Notes: generated by a model not told the origin, from the letters alone. Shown: positions 43,675-53,032, counted from the first letter of the stretch. The stretch: 64,000 nucleotides of DNA from JAQVEM01 sp964610315 (GCA_964610315.1 CAZSVM010000009.1:27631-91630); one strand, 5' to 3'. Program-made: numbers and translations.

Positions 43675-43815
43675 CCCTTTCTATTTCCCTTCAATATTTT
43701 AGTTGAATTAAAAAATTACAATACTAGAATATAACTAGCATATTATTTAATTATAATATCCCAAAACTTTTAAGTATTTGGTAACGAATGACAATTAAAA
43801 GGAGGAATTTATATA

Positions 43816-44298
43816 ATGGCAAATGAAAAAAAGAAAAAACTGGCAATGGTGGTTTTCAGCGGAGATCTGGATAAACTTATGGCAGCTTTTATCATAGCAA
43901 CCGGAGCAGCAGCTTCCGGTATGGAAGTAACCATGTTCTTTACTTTCTGGGGTCTCAGAGCTTTAAAGAAAAAAAGCTTAACCGGCAAGAGTTTTTTTGG
44001 GAAGATGATGGGCATTATGGAAAGGGGAGACATAAGCAAAGCTTCACCCAGCAAATACAGTTTTGGAGGTCTTGGCCGCTGGATTTTTGGAAAAATGATG
44101 AAAGCAAAAAAAGTTCCTACACTACCCCAGCTGAGACAAATGGCTATAGATCTGGGTGTAAAATTGTATGGCTGCCAGATGAGTATGGATGTTCTTGAAA
44201 TTCCCAGAGAGAAAATGATTGATGAAGTCAAATCCTGCGTGGGAGTAGCATTTTTTATAGAACAGGCTCAGAACTCCGATATCCAGTTATTTATTTAG
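43816..44298 (+). CDS. DsrE/DsrF/DrsH-like protein
   Basis: 160 residues. KLAMVVFSGDLDKLMAAFIIATGAAASGMEVTMFFTFWGLRAL and a later conserved Cys in KLYGCQMSMDVLEI match the DsrE-like family often found with sulfurtransferases. Members bind or relay sulfur through that Cys. AAAAGGAGGAATT precedes the start. No partner genes lie beside it. Precise function unknown. Confidence 0.8.
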   Translation: MANEKKKKLAMVVFSGDLDKLMAAFIIATGAAASGMEVTMFFTFWGLRALKKKSLTGKSFFGKMMGIMERGDISKASPSKYSFGGLGRWIFGKMMKAKKVPTLPQLRQMAIDLGVKLYGCQMSMDVLEIPREKMIDEVKSCVGVAFFIEQAQNSDIQLFI

Positions 44299-44358
44299 AA
44301 TAAAGTTCTTTAGAGATATTCAGTTGTTTTAAACCCTGAAATAATTATATTATTTCTC

Positions 44359-44772
44359 CTATCTTTGTTTCCTTGATTTCGGGAAGATTATAAAGTAGGC
44401 AATTAGAACTATAATCATATTGGTTGGCATCTGAAAAATCCAGTTCATGTATATATTTCCAAAAGAAGTAAGATATCCCTGAGTAATATAGTGCAAAGGC
44501 ATAAATATTAATGGTGACCAGGCAAGAGATAATAAAAAAATCAATAAAAACCTCAACCATCCTTCTGGAAACAATTTTGATATATTTTTATATTTTATAA
44601 TCACTATCCAGGTAGTAAAAACTATAACAGAAAACACAACTGCAATAGGGATTTGAACCAGCAGCTGGTTATACTCCATAAGAAAATGATAAATACCAAA
44701 ACCAAAGACGACCGAAACTATATTTATAACCGCCAGAATGAAACTATGTAAAATAATATTAAAAACTTTCAT
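44359..44772 (-). CDS. Small membrane protein, four predicted helices
   Basis: 137 residues with four hydrophobic segments (about residues 5-30, 38-58, 71-92 and 105-130) and a basic C-terminus KSRKQR. I do not recognise the family. No ribosome-binding site is visible, and it stands alone between convergent and divergent plus-strand genes. Confidence 0.6.
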   Translation of the reverse strand: MKVFNIILHSFILAVINIVSVVFGFGIYHFLMEYNQLLVQIPIAVVFSVIVFTTWIVIIKYKNISKLFPEGWLRFLLIFLLSLAWSPLIFMPLHYITQGYLTSFGNIYMNWIFQMPTNMIIVLIAYFIIFPKSRKQR

Positions 44773-45028
44773 AAATTTTAATATTAAATATTATTTAAAT
44801 ATAATTCTCAATAATTATATTCTATTCAAGAAAAAATACCAATTCGTGTAGCTGTGGAAGGTGCCGGATATTTGTTTTACAAATAAAAATGACTGCCTGT
44901 TTTAATATCTGCCATATTAAAAATCAGGCCGGATAAAAATAATTTAATTTATTTTTTTATTTAATAATTCAGCTTATTTTATTATAATCACAGTTAACCA
45001 TTGTAAACTCAAAAATTTACTATAATCT

Positions 45029-46645
45029 ATGTATTTTAAATTAGTTATAGAAGTACTGGGTGGATTAGCACTTTTTATTTTCGGCATCAACAGACTAAGC
45101 AACAGTCTCCAGAAGGTAACATCCAATAAATTAAAAACAGTTATAAATACTCTTACCAAAAAATCCTGGTCCACGGTTCTGGTTGGTCTTTTTACTACCA
45201 TGCTTATACAGAGCAGTAGCGCTACATCGGTTTTAACAGTAGGATTTGTGAATGCCGGCCTTATAACTTTAAGGCAGGCAATAGGAATAATAATGGGTGC
45301 AAATATTGGTACTACGGTTACCGCTCAAATAGTATCTTTTAATATAGATATGCTTTCTTATCCTTTGATAATCATAGGATTCCTGATGCATTTTTTAAGC
45401 AGGAGAAGGAGATATAAAAACATTGGAATGTCTATAATCGGGCTGGGACTTCTGTTTCTGGGTATGACTATAATGAAAGGTGCACTGGAACCCCTCAAGG
45501 ATAATGAAGCTTTTAAAAACTTCCTCCTGGTTTTCAGCAAAAATCCCTTTTTTGGAATTTTAGCAGGTCTTGGTTTAACCACACTGCTGCAAAGCAGTTC
45601 AGCTACCATCGGGCTTCTTATTGCTCTTGCTTCTCAGGGACTTATACCCATTGGCGCAGCCATTCCAATTCTTATAGGAGATAACATCGGTACTTGCTCC
45701 ACTGCTTTAATATCAAGTATCGGAACAACAGTCACTGCCAGAAGAACTGCTTTCTCTCATCTTATGTTTAATATTTTTGGTACCATAATTTTTATGGTTC
45801 TTTTATACGGACTGAGACTTCAGCCCATAATTGTAAATTTAACCGGAAAAAGTGTACCCCATCAAATTGCCAATATTCATACTATTTTTAATGTAGTTAC
45901 TACCATAATACTTTTCCCCATGATCGGCTTATTTGAAAAAGTGGTTCTAAAACTTATCCCCGGTAAAGATATAACCGTACATAAGAATGCCCTTTATCTG
46001 GACAGCAGATTGATTAATACTCCCTCACTCTCACTGGAACAGGCAAAGAAAGAATTACTAAGAATAATTAAAATAGCTCAAACCATGTTGAATCTGTCCT
46101 TTGAAAGGCTATATAAAAGAGACCTGGTAATTGAAAAAAAAGTACTTGACCGGGAGGCTGCCGTGGACAGCATAACAGAAGATATAATAAGATATCTTAC
46201 CAAAATATCACAAAAATCCCTGGGCTTGAGGCTTTCCAATAAATTAACCAATTTACTGCATATAGCTTATGATGCCGAAAGAGCCGGTGACCACGCCGAA
46301 AGCATACTCTACCTGATACTGGTAAAAGAAGAGAATAAAATGGCTTTCAGTAAAATTGCCTTCGAACAAATGGGGTTGGCACAAGATAAGGTTAACCACC
46401 TTTTTAACTCCCTGATATCAGGGATAGAAAACAGCAGTTTAAGTAAGCTTAAAAAATGTGAAAAAATCGAAAGCGAAATAGATTTACTGGTAAAAGAAAT
46501 CCGAACCAGCCATTTGAAAAGACTTCAGAAAGGCGAATGCGTACCGCTCTCAGGAGTAGTTTTTGCAGATATTATTCTACACCTTGAAAGAACCGGAGAT
46601 TTACTTTATGGTATATCAAGAAACTTATTAAATATTAAAGAATAA
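45029..46645 (+). CDS. Na/Pi cotransporter (NptA-like) with PhoU-like C-terminal domain
   Basis: 538 residues. Two inverted Na/Pi repeats carry the QSSS motifs (LIQSSSATSVLTVGF and LLQSSSATIGLLIAL). A cytoplasmic helical PhoU-like region of about 190 residues follows, with DAERAGDHAESILYL and HLERTGDLLYGI. Predicted sodium-driven phosphate transporter with built-in regulation. A separate PhoU follows 20 bases later. No Shine-Dalgarno sequence precedes the ATG. Confidence 0.88.
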   Translation: MYFKLVIEVLGGLALFIFGINRLSNSLQKVTSNKLKTVINTLTKKSWSTVLVGLFTTMLIQSSSATSVLTVGFVNAGLITLRQAIGIIMGANIGTTVTAQIVSFNIDMLSYPLIIIGFLMHFLSRRRRYKNIGMSIIGLGLLFLGMTIMKGALEPLKDNEAFKNFLLVFSKNPFFGILAGLGLTTLLQSSSATIGLLIALASQGLIPIGAAIPILIGDNIGTCSTALISSIGTTVTARRTAFSHLMFNIFGTIIFMVLLYGLRLQPIIVNLTGKSVPHQIANIHTIFNVVTTIILFPMIGLFEKVVLKLIPGKDITVHKNALYLDSRLINTPSLSLEQAKKELLRIIKIAQTMLNLSFERLYKRDLVIEKKVLDREAAVDSITEDIIRYLTKISQKSLGLRLSNKLTNLLHIAYDAERAGDHAESILYLILVKEENKMAFSKIAFEQMGLAQDKVNHLFNSLISGIENSSLSKLKKCEKIESEIDLLVKEIRTSHLKRLQKGECVPLSGVVFADIILHLERTGDLLYGISRNLLNIKE

Positions 46646-46665
46646 TAATATAGTTGGCCAGTTAA

Positions 46666-47337
46666 ATGAGAAAAGCATTCTATGATCAAATTAATGAAAT
46701 TTCCGAAGATGTCATATCCATGAGCAATTTATCGCAAAATGCAGCATGTAAAGCTGTAAATGCTTTAATTGATTCAAATACCGCTTTAGCTCAGGAAGTA
46801 ATAGACGAAGATAATAAAATCGATGATTACGAAATCTCAATCGAAGAGAAATGCGTGGTGCTGCAGGCAGAATATCAGCCAGTAGCAACAGATTTAAGAT
46901 ATATACATTCCATTAGTAACATAATCATACACCTGGAGCGGATTGGTGATCTCTCAGCTAACATTGCCAAAATCGCTAAAAGCCTGGCAAGGCTTAATAT
47001 ACAATATCTGGACGAAGATATGAAAAAAATACTGCTAAAGATGCTTGACCTGGTAAAACCGGTCCTTAGCAAGGCCACTTTAGCTTTCCAGAAAAGTGAT
47101 CTTAAGCTGGCTTCCAGTATCGATAAAATAGATGATGCCGTGGATGACATACAGAAAACAATTATCCAAAAATTATATTCCTCTGCATTCAATAAAAAAG
47201 AAAATATAAAAATTATCGCGGATATATCTCTGGTAGCAAGATATCTGGAAAGAATTGGCGATCACTCCGTTAGTATTGGCGAAAGGGTACAATATTATCT
47301 GACCGGTGACTACAAAGTCTTTCATAGTGATGTTTAA
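46666..47337 (+). CDS. phoU: Phosphate uptake regulator PhoU
   Basis: 223 residues made of two three-helix PhoU repeats. The metal-site signatures are HLERIGDLSANIAKIAK and YLERIGDHSVSIGERV. It probably modulates the adjacent Na/Pi transporter rather than a Pst system, because no pst genes are nearby. The 3' end overlaps the convergent CDF gene by four bases. Confidence 0.9.
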   Translation: MRKAFYDQINEISEDVISMSNLSQNAACKAVNALIDSNTALAQEVIDEDNKIDDYEISIEEKCVVLQAEYQPVATDLRYIHSISNIIIHLERIGDLSANIAKIAKSLARLNIQYLDEDMKKILLKMLDLVKPVLSKATLAFQKSDLKLASSIDKIDDAVDDIQKTIIQKLYSSAFNKKENIKIIADISLVARYLERIGDHSVSIGERVQYYLTGDYKVFHSDV

Positions 47338-48227
47338 AAACACTCACTATCTCTCAATTTACAATACTCGCTCTCACATTCGACTTCTATAGTAGAATGC
47401 TCCAGGTTTAAAGGTTTTATAATTTCTTTGGCTTTTTTCTTTATGTCAGTTATTTCTCTTACAGTGGTATCATCTTTTACCACGATATGAGTGGTCAGCA
47501 CATTATTCAAACTGTCCATGGACCATATATGGGTATGGTGAACATTTACAACTTTATCTATTTTCAATATTTTGTCTTCAATTTGATTGATACTTATCCC
47601 CTCTGGGACAGCCTGTAAAAAAATAGAGAACGTTTTTTTTAGATTAATAATTACTCTATATAAAATATAAACAGTAATCAATATCGATAATATGGGATCC
47701 AATATGGGGATGTTTTTAAAAATCAATACAATACTGATAATAAATACCGCTGACCAGCCCAGAACATCCTCAAAAAGATGCAGGGCTACAATTCTCTCAT
47801 TTAATGATTTCCCCCTTCTGACTCGCAGTACAGCAATCCCGTTTACAATAATACCTCCCGCTGCAAAAAGAAGCATTCCTTTCGCATTCAACTGCTGCGG
47901 GTTAAACAGTCTGGGTATTGCTTCGTATAATATATAAATCGAACCGGCAATTAATATAAGGCCATTAATTAATGCAGCAAACAGGGAATACCTTCTGTAT
48001 CCATATGAATACCTCTCATCCTTTTTCTTTCTGGAATATCTTTCTAAAAACCAGGATAACCCCAGTGAAACACTATCACCCAGGTCATGTAAAGCATCGG
48101 ATACAATAGCTATACTATTGGTCCAGAATCCGCCTGCAATTTCAATAACGGCAAACCCAAGATTTAAAAAGAAAGCCAGCCTGATATTAGAGACGCTCTC
48201 CTGCTTATCATCAGAATGATTTTTCAT
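47334..48227 (-). CDS. Cation diffusion facilitator (CzcD/ZitB-like)
   Basis: About 297 residues from the ATG at 48227, four bases after AAAAGG. Six membrane helices; the transport site is visible as SIAIVSDALHDLGDSVSLG (HxxxD) and a matching HLFEDVLGW. The C-terminal cytoplasmic domain contains NVHHTHIWSMD. Predicted Zn2+ or Co2+ efflux. The extreme end CESEYCKLRDSECF has two Cys. Confidence 0.87.
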   Translation of the reverse strand: MKNHSDDKQESVSNIRLAFFLNLGFAVIEIAGGFWTNSIAIVSDALHDLGDSVSLGLSWFLERYSRKKKDERYSYGYRRYSLFAALINGLILIAGSIYILYEAIPRLFNPQQLNAKGMLLFAAGGIIVNGIAVLRVRRGKSLNERIVALHLFEDVLGWSAVFIISIVLIFKNIPILDPILSILITVYILYRVIINLKKTFSIFLQAVPEGISINQIEDKILKIDKVVNVHHTHIWSMDSLNNVLTTHIVVKDDTTVREITDIKKKAKEIIKPLNLEHSTIEVECESEYCKLRDSECF

Positions 48228-48292
48228 AATACCTTTTAATCGATGCAAATCTTATATTAATAAAAAACAATTGCCTCTTAAGGTAAATTTTT

Positions 48293-48724
48293 TTATTTAA
48301 TTCTCTCCGCAAGATTTATCAGAGCCTCTTTTAAGGCTTTTTTGCTTTTTTCAGAAAGATCCTTAGAAGCAGCCTTACTCTTTTCGGACAAATTCTTTAA
48401 AGATTCCTTTAGAGTCTCCTTGCTTTTATCCGATAAAACTTTTGACATAACCTTACCTCTCTCAGAGAGATCTTTGGCAATTACTTTGCCTTTTTTTGAC
48501 AGGTTATTGAAAACATCATCGCTCTTTTCGGATATATCTTCAAAGACATCTTTGCTTTTATCCGATAACTTCTTTAAGGCATCTTTTAATACTACCTTAC
48601 TCTTCTCAGAAAAATCTTTTGAAACATACTTTAGAGCATCCCTGCTTTTTTCGGATAAATTCTTCAGAGCATCTTTTAACTCATTGATACTCTTCTGGGA
48701 TAATTCACTATAATTTTTACTCAC
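48293..48724 (-). CDS. Hendecad-repeat helical protein
   Basis: 143 residues starting with GTG, seven bases after GGAGG. Nearly the whole sequence is repeats of an 11-residue unit resembling LSEKSKxxLKD (for example KNLSEKSRDAL, KKLSDKSKDVF, KDLSERGKVMS). An 11-residue period predicts a long amphipathic helix or right-handed coiled coil, as in LEA-like or apolipoprotein-like proteins. No signal peptide. It may coat membranes or protect against stress; no assigned family. Confidence 0.75.
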   Translation of the reverse strand: MSKNYSELSQKSINELKDALKNLSEKSRDALKYVSKDFSEKSKVVLKDALKKLSDKSKDVFEDISEKSDDVFNNLSKKGKVIAKDLSERGKVMSKVLSDKSKETLKESLKNLSEKSKAASKDLSEKSKKALKEALINLAERIK

Positions 48725-48909
48725 AGCTGTACCTCCATTTCCCTCATACCCATGTTGAATTAATTTTTACTTTATCAGATTTATATTTAATTTTAAAATA
48801 TTTTAAATAAAAAACATCATTTTTAAAAAGAAAAATTTTTCTTCCATATCAATCCTTCATAAAGTATAATTTAAAAAAGTGCCTTTATCCAAACGAACCG
48901 AAGGATTTA

Positions 48910-49950
48910 ATGAAAGCTAACGTAAACAGATACAGCTTAATTTTAGTCATATTTAGTCTAGTAATAATTTTTATAGGAACAATCCTTCTCTCGGGATGGA
49001 TAAAACAGCCGGACACCTTCCGGCCGATATCTTATTCACCTTCTCCGGGATCAGGCGGCAGCAGGCCAGTTGTAGTCATGGTTGAAAACAGTTTTGCAGC
49101 CAGGCTCCAGTCCGGATTGAACCTTGCAGATGTGGTATTCGAAATCGTAGATGAATATGGTATTACCAGATTTGTGGCTATATATAATTCCAATGATGCT
49201 CCGGTGGTAGGGCCGGTAAGAAGTGCAAGGCCTTATTATGCAGAAATTGCCAGGGGATTCGATCCCATTTACGCTTTCTTTGGCACTTATCCGGAATGCT
49301 ATAAAGTAATAGAGGACATGGGTATGTATGTTTTAAGCGCAATGACGGACAGGTCCGGTATGAGCTCCATTACCGGACAGGCACCTTACTGGCGGGATTG
49401 GAACAGAAGTTCCATACAGGAACATACTGCTTTTATGTCAGTGGCAAAATTAAGAGAAAAAGCCGGCCAGCTGGGATATCCCCTCGATGGTAACGGCATT
49501 CCATTCCCCTATAAAACCGATGCTCCATTATCGGAAAGAGGAAATGTTTCCAATATACATATAGATTTTTCCACTCATGCATATGCACCGCGCGGTTTTA
49601 ATCTAGATTATATTTATAATAAAAGCGGTAATTACTACCTGCGTTATATGGGGGGGAGCCCTCACCTTGATTATAATACCGGAGGTCAGATAACGGCAAA
49701 GAATATAGTGGTAATGGTTACCGATATTAACGGGCCTCTGGATAAGTACGGTCATATGGATGTTAGAACTACTGGAAACGGAACTGCTTTTATTTTTCAG
49801 GACGGCAAAGCCATTCAAGGAAGCTGGCAACGCGGAAGTGTATACGAACCCTTTACATTCAGGGATAGCAGTGGAAATATAGTTTCATTTAACGGAGGCG
49901 CAACCTGGATAGCGATAGTTCAGAGTACGGAAAAGGCCAGCTATAATTGA
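48910..49950 (+). CDS. DUF3048-domain secreted protein (YerB-like)
   Basis: 346 residues: one N-terminal membrane anchor (residues 8-31), then RPVVVMVENSFAARLQSGLNLADVVFEIVDEYGITRFVAIYNS and VGPVRSARPYYAEIARGFDPIYAFFGTYPE. These are the DUF3048 signature seen in YerB-type lipoproteins. A C-terminal part ends with PFTFRDSSGNIVSFNGGATWIAIV. It acts outside the membrane; function is unknown. GAAGGAT precedes the ATG. Confidence 0.85.
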   Translation: MKANVNRYSLILVIFSLVIIFIGTILLSGWIKQPDTFRPISYSPSPGSGGSRPVVVMVENSFAARLQSGLNLADVVFEIVDEYGITRFVAIYNSNDAPVVGPVRSARPYYAEIARGFDPIYAFFGTYPECYKVIEDMGMYVLSAMTDRSGMSSITGQAPYWRDWNRSSIQEHTAFMSVAKLREKAGQLGYPLDGNGIPFPYKTDAPLSERGNVSNIHIDFSTHAYAPRGFNLDYIYNKSGNYYLRYMGGSPHLDYNTGGQITAKNIVVMVTDINGPLDKYGHMDVRTTGNGTAFIFQDGKAIQGSWQRGSVYEPFTFRDSSGNIVSFNGGATWIAIVQSTEKASYN

Positions 49951-49962
49951 CATCGATAAGCT

Positions 49963-50373
49963 TTAAAGAAGTCTTTTTTCTCCCTTAATTTCTCTTATAT
50001 CCGTTATATCTTCGGTTACTTCCAGACAGCCCCTATAACTGCCTTTATTATCATAAATCGGAAAATATCGTATGTATATCATACGGTTATTCAAATTAAT
50101 CCAGAACTCAGCTACTTTTCTTTTCCCAGTCTTGAATTCATCAAGTATCTGCTGTACCTTATCCAGACTCTTCTTAGGATGGCAGTTTTGTACCTTAAGG
50201 CCGATTATCGACGGGGACCTTTTAAATAATCTGCTTTCCAATTTATTAAAATATCTGACCTCATCGCTGCTGCCCACAAAGGTCATATCAACAGGAAGAG
50301 TATCGAATATAAGTTCAATTTCTTCCCTGTTCATATTTCCGGTTCTGAATTTTAAAGTTTCACTTTCAGACAT
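49963..50373 (-). CDS. Single PAS-domain protein (DUF438-type PAS)
   Basis: 136 residues covering one PAS domain: EIELIFDTLPVDMTFVGSSDEVRYFNK, GLKVQNCHPKKSLDKVQQILDEF and MIYIRYFPIYDNKGSYRGCLEVTEDIT. The CHPKKS stretch is typical of the PAS domain at the end of DUF438 proteins, which can bind heme or other ligands. Here it stands alone without DUF438 or hemerythrin parts. AGGAGG precedes the start. Confidence 0.82.
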   Translation of the reverse strand: MSESETLKFRTGNMNREEIELIFDTLPVDMTFVGSSDEVRYFNKLESRLFKRSPSIIGLKVQNCHPKKSLDKVQQILDEFKTGKRKVAEFWINLNNRMIYIRYFPIYDNKGSYRGCLEVTEDITDIREIKGEKRLL

Positions 50374-50441
50374 AAAACTCCTCCTAACTTTATTTAAATC
50401 ATTTTATACTAGTATAGAATAGATTATTCTTTTATTTAATA

Positions 50442-50978
50442 TTAAACGGGATAGATTTTTTCGAAACTGTATGTTTTTTTACCTTCTTTCTTTAACTTGA
50501 ATAAACCCTTTTTGGTTAATTCTGATAATATCTTCTCTTTTTCCAAATGGTGATCACTAAAAGATAAAACACCTTCCGGTTTAAGAACCCGGTATATTTC
50601 CTCCAAAACCTGGGATCTGTTACCAAGATCAAGATATACATCATACATCAGAATAATGTCCATACTGCTGTCGGGAAGACCGGTTTTTCCATCAGATTGG
50701 ATAGCTTCCAGATTATTTAATTTCTCTTTTTGGGCTGCGTATTTTACTTTTTTTATAGCCAGGGGATGAATATCCAGTGCATAAACTCTGCCTCTGTTAC
50801 CGGTCATTTTGGAAGCAGCAATAGAATAACCCCCGGGACCACATCCGAAATCAAGCACATAATATCCCGGTTTTATATCTGTTTCTTTTAACATATTAAT
50901 GGGGGGATTGAATAAATCCCGAATTTTATAAAAAAAGCACATAGTCTTATAATCCAAATTTGATTGTAATTGTCCCAT
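50442..50978 (-). CDS. SAM-dependent methyltransferase
   Basis: 178 residues. VLDFGCGPGGYSIAASKMTGNRGRVYALDIHPLAI and IQSDGKTGLPDSSMDIILMYDVYLDL show the class I fold, and IYRVLKPEGVLSFSDHH the late motif. It resembles UbiE-like methyltransferases of anaerobes. AGGAGAAAGG precedes the ATG. Together with the next methyltransferase and the AbrB gene it forms a minus-strand operon; substrates unknown. Confidence 0.8.
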   Translation of the reverse strand: MGQLQSNLDYKTMCFFYKIRDLFNPPINMLKETDIKPGYYVLDFGCGPGGYSIAASKMTGNRGRVYALDIHPLAIKKVKYAAQKEKLNNLEAIQSDGKTGLPDSSMDIILMYDVYLDLGNRSQVLEEIYRVLKPEGVLSFSDHHLEKEKILSELTKKGLFKLKKEGKKTYSFEKIYPV

Positions 50979-51010
50979 TGTATATTCCTTTCTCCTCTTA
51001 AATTATTCTG

Positions 51011-51670
51011 TCATTGCTTTTTACCGATTATACCCAGGCCTATTAAATTCCTTTGAATCCTGTAGCTTTTAATCTCTGTTTTTGCCAGAATAGATTCTAT
51101 CTCTTTTGCAGTATAAGCGGAATTTATCGAAGAAATCAAACCATCTTTCATTTCTCTGGACCTAACCATTAGTTTCATTAAAAATATCATAAGAGGGTTT
51201 ATATCTCTTCTTAAATCTCCCACAAAAAATTTTCCACCAGGTTTTAAAACCCTATATATTTCGCTAAATATTAGCCTGGGTTCTACCCATTCATGTAAGG
51301 ACTCGCAGCTAAACACCCCATCGAATTCATCATCTTTAAAAGGTATTTTATGAGCATCACCCAGAATATATTTAATCCTTGCCTCAAGCCCATATTCTCC
51401 GGCATTTCTCTGTGCAACTTTAATCATATTAGCACTAATCTCCAATCCGATAAGCCTGGTCTTTTCAGTCTTTTTTAGCCATTCAAGTCCCAGATAATCG
51501 GGGCCGGAGCCTATCTCAAGAACCGATCCTTTATCTATTCCTGCTTTTATAACTTCATTTGTCTCCAACCATCCCTTATCCCTCATCATCCTTTTAGCTT
51601 CATCAAACATCCTGACGTCCATTTCACCCTGTATACCTTCACCGGTTTCGGCCACTCTTGGTCTAATCAT
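51011..51670 (-). CDS. SAM-dependent methyltransferase
   Basis: 219 residues: VLEIGSGPDYLGLEWLKKTEKTRLIGLEISANMI, ILGDAHKIPFKDDEFDGVFSCESLHEW and IYRVLKPGGKFFVGDL. The extra N-terminal EGIQGEMDVRMFDEAKRMMRDKG is typical of a group often found with radical or corrinoid genes in anaerobes, but none is here. GGGAGG precedes the start. Confidence 0.8.
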   Translation of the reverse strand: MIRPRVAETGEGIQGEMDVRMFDEAKRMMRDKGWLETNEVIKAGIDKGSVLEIGSGPDYLGLEWLKKTEKTRLIGLEISANMIKVAQRNAGEYGLEARIKYILGDAHKIPFKDDEFDGVFSCESLHEWVEPRLIFSEIYRVLKPGGKFFVGDLRRDINPLMIFLMKLMVRSREMKDGLISSINSAYTAKEIESILAKTEIKSYRIQRNLIGLGIIGKKQ

Positions 51671-51705
51671 ACAAGTCCTCCCATACTTATTGTATTCTCT
51701 AAAAC

Positions 51706-51948
51706 TTATTCCTGATCTTTACCAGAATTGTGTACAGATTCACCTATTCCCTCTAATATTTTCAGGGCTATTTTTTTCATGACACTGGCCTTGGCTATAG
51801 CAATTCCCTTCTTTTCGTCTCCCACCACCAATAAATCATCTCCTGGCTTTATATTAAATATATCTCTTGCTTCTTTAGGAATTACAATCTGACCTTTTTC
51901 ACCAACTTTTACCATACCAAATATATGCTTTCCTTTTTTTATTTCCAT
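51706..51948 (-). CDS. AbrB/SpoVT-family transcription regulator
   Basis: 80 residues: a swapped-hairpin AbrB domain KVGEKGQIVIPKEARDIFNIKPGDDLLVVGDEKKGIAI followed by a short helix and a His/Ser tail. First gene of the AbrB-methyltransferase-methyltransferase-PAS unit. A near-consensus promoter with repeated TTGTATAA-like units lies directly upstream and may be its autoregulatory target. Confidence 0.88.
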   Translation of the reverse strand: MEIKKGKHIFGMVKVGEKGQIVIPKEARDIFNIKPGDDLLVVGDEKKGIAIAKASVMKKIALKILEGIGESVHNSGKDQE

Positions 51949-51987
51949 ATTTACCCACTTTTAATATAAGTTATACAATTCATACAA

Positions 51988-52015
51988 ATTATACAAGTTA
52001 GATTTTATTTGTCAA
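51988..52015 (-). promoter_or_regulatory. Consensus promoter of the AbrB operon
   Basis: On the minus strand TTGACA (52015-52010) and TATAAT (51993-51988) are both perfect and 16 bases apart, with transcription predicted near 51981. Downstream, TGTATAAT, TTGTATGAAT and TGTATAAC repeat at about 10-base steps (51970-51996), one helical turn, as multi-site AbrB binding would need. Confidence 0.7.
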
Positions 52016-52031
52016 GGATTAATTTTTAATA

Positions 52032-52958
52032 TTATTTAAAGCTCTGCTTGAAAAGATAATCATTGGCACTCATATCAGTTCGGGCATTTCGTATCAGCTC
52101 TCTAAAGTCCTTTGAAATTTTGGCCATCTCATCCTTTGCATGATTCCGGTGACCAGCCGCAATTTTTCCGAATTTCGAATTCATCAAATCCTTTAATTTT
52201 CTCCTTAGAAAAAATATCGGCATTTTTTTCATTATGTTAAATTTCCTCGGTAATATGGGGACACCTATTCTATCCAATGCTTTCAGATTTTCCTTAAACG
52301 CTTTAATAGATAGAACCAATAGTTCATCATCATCTCCCAGTTGCTTACCTTTATTTTTTGCTGCATATCCCGCCATGGCCAGCGGGTTTATAAGTGCAGC
52401 ATGAGTTTTTAACCAGGCATCCATGTTTCTTAGAACCATAACTTTTATTCCCGCTTTCTGAAAAGTATCTCTAATATTTTTAATACGGTTACTTATACTC
52501 CCATCAAGTTCCCCAAAGTACAGGATTGTATAATCTGCATATGCGGTAATAACAAAATGATCTTCACGGTACCCGCCAGCTCCTCCAAATCCCAATAAAA
52601 TCCGTTTACTGTCAAGAAATTTTAAATATTCTTTAGCACCAGTGACATTATTTCCTATAAAAATAAAAGTGGAGACCTTTTTATTTTTTTGTAAAATCGG
52701 CAGTATTTCACTTACCTGCTGGTATTGTAATATAATCAAAACCATATCATAATAATCACCCGGTCCTAATTTATCTGTAACTTTAACATCGGTCTGGAAC
52801 TGTTTATTAAAAATTCTATCTTCAATAACAATCCCGTATTTTCTTAATTGTTCCAGCCGCCTACCTCTTGCCAGAATCGTAACATCATTTCCCCCACATT
52901 TTAGTTTGTATGCAAATATACTGCCAATTACTCCCACTCCATAGATTAAAATTTTCAT
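52032..52958 (-). CDS. Ketopantoate reductase-family protein (PanE/ApbA)
   Basis: 308 residues. ILIYGVGVIGSIFAYKLKCGGNDVTILARGRRL is the NADP-binding start, followed by DMVLIILQYQQVSEILPIL, GGAGGYRED and LKTHAALINPLAMAG, with the catalytic Lys. The C-terminal domain is more basic and diverged from true PanE, and no pantothenate genes are near, so a different 2-keto acid is possible. AGAGG precedes the start. Confidence 0.8.
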   Translation of the reverse strand: MKILIYGVGVIGSIFAYKLKCGGNDVTILARGRRLEQLRKYGIVIEDRIFNKQFQTDVKVTDKLGPGDYYDMVLIILQYQQVSEILPILQKNKKVSTFIFIGNNVTGAKEYLKFLDSKRILLGFGGAGGYREDHFVITAYADYTILYFGELDGSISNRIKNIRDTFQKAGIKVMVLRNMDAWLKTHAALINPLAMAGYAAKNKGKQLGDDDELLVLSIKAFKENLKALDRIGVPILPRKFNIMKKMPIFFLRRKLKDLMNSKFGKIAAGHRNHAKDEMAKISKDFRELIRNARTDMSANDYLFKQSFK

Positions 52959-52986
52959 AATTTTTACCTCTACATAATTTTATTTT

Positions 52987-53032
52987 TGTTAGGAACGCCT
53001 AACATTTTAATATAAGACTATAATTTTGTAAA
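52987..53032 (-). promoter_or_regulatory. Promoter with palindromic operator upstream of the PanE-like gene
   Basis: Minus-strand TTTACA (53032-53027), 17-base spacer, TAAAAT (53009-53004). Overlapping the -10 end and the likely start point is the palindrome TGTTAGG-AACG-CCTAACA (52987-53004). This placement is that of a repressor site. The regulator is not encoded beside it; the sequence loosely recalls DtxR- or TetR-type operators. Confidence 0.55.

Noticed and set aside
45021..45026. TATAAT as -10 of the Na/Pi transporter gene
   Set aside because: It ends two bases before the start codon and its TTGTAA partner is only 14 bases away.
48293..48724. CRISPR array or DNA tandem repeat
   Set aside because: The repeated units are codon-level repeats of an 11-residue protein motif in one open frame, without constant spacers.
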